Assembly (NCBI GenBank): GCA_021823085.1
Contig: JAKAPG010000127.1
Span: 1 to 5,234, forward strand
DNA: 5,234 bases
Direction: 5' to 3'
Source: Thermoplasmata archaeon
GTDB lineage: Archaea > Thermoplasmatota > Thermoplasmata > Lutacidiplasmatales > UBA184
The notes beneath the pieces are model-generated. The model saw only the letters and a list, made by a program, of their open reading frames with translations. It was not told where the DNA came from and searched no databases. Below are positions 5,032 through 5,234 of the stretch, piece by piece. A program made the position numbers and the translations under genes. The stretch's first letter is position 1, and every line of letters starts with the position of its first letter.

Positions 5032-5234
5032 CTACGGCGCGTTGAGGGTCTGTGCTATCCACCGCGACGTTCGGTGGAGCGACCAGACGAGCAGGATGGA
5101 AGCGGCCGCGTAGACGACGGGGACCCACTGAGCGAACGTCGCGACAATCGGGGTCGCTTGGGCTGCCAGCGCGGACCCGGCGAGGACCGCCCCCAAGATC
5201 GCCCCCACGATGGGAGTGCAGCTCGCGCAACTCC
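5032..5234 (-). CDS. Paralogous CTP-motif membrane protein (partial, C-terminal 66 residues)
   Basis: This gene enters from the right edge and ends at a TAG (plus-strand CTA at 5032-5034); its start lies outside the window. The visible part reads SCASCTPIVGAILGAVLAGS (first 20 residues), continues as a hydrophobic helix, then QWVPVVYAAASILLVWSLHR, a second helix with an Arg-containing end, and stops at LNAP. From the CTP motif on, it aligns ungapped with residues 121-171 of the membrane protein encoded at 4093-4662: 17 of 51 identical, including CTP, G-x-AL, PI, YA and SL. The Cys spacing differs: C-x2-C-T-P here, C-C-T-P there. Two membrane helices are visible. Function is unknown; soft-metal binding or thiol redox within the membrane is inferred from the cysteines and the neighbouring merA operon. 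It is convergent with, and not part of, that operon. Confidence 0.7.
   Translation of the reverse strand, partial: SCASCTPIVGAILGAVLAGSALAAQATPIVATFAQWVPVVYAAASILLVWSLHRTSRWIAQTLNAP

Noticed and set aside
4764..5045. Arg-rich plus-strand frame between the convergent genes
   Set aside because: Low complexity, no motif, overlaps the minus-strand gene; a small basic protein cannot be excluded but is not supported.

Overview
This is a GC-rich window that most likely comes from an archaeon. The best evidence is a PAC2-family proteasome-assembly-chaperone gene whose product ends in Met-Tyr-Gln, a C-terminal HbYX motif of the archaeal PbaA type. A C2H2-like zinc finger joined to a single membrane helix, a GTG start with no Shine-Dalgarno sequence, and a weak TATA-like element at the distance expected of a leaderless archaeal promoter all agree with this. 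A high-GC member of Thermoplasmatota is my guess, but it is inference and no marker gene is present.

Layout. Positions 1-1035 hold no intact gene that I recognise. They do contain, on the minus strand (453-716), a clear but decayed HxlR-family winged-helix regulator. From 1036 to 4662 four plus-strand genes are packed as one apparent operon: (1) a MerA-type mercuric reductase ending in a vicinal Cys-Cys pair; (2) after 17 nt, a PAC2 protein; (3) overlapping by ATGA, a cytosolic zinc finger + transmembrane helix + thioredoxin-like WCSGC domain; (4) again overlapping by ATGA, a small polytopic membrane protein with two Cys-Cys pairs, one of them in a membrane-embedded CCTP motif resembling the vicinal-cysteine helix of MerT. 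Positions 4663-5031 are gene-free, with two hairpins just after the operon. Positions 5032-5234 carry, convergently on the minus strand, the C-terminal part of a second membrane protein. It aligns without gaps to the membrane protein of the operon (17 of 51 identical from the shared CTP motif).

How they may work together. The working hypothesis is a thiol/metal module: the membrane protein(s) bind or import a soft metal such as Hg(II), MerA reduces it in the cytoplasm, the membrane-anchored thioredoxin domain handles thiols outside the membrane, and the PAC2 protein links the operon to the proteasome. Only the MerA assignment is close to secure. The operon as a gene set, and the CTP membrane-protein family, look unusual and deserve follow-up.
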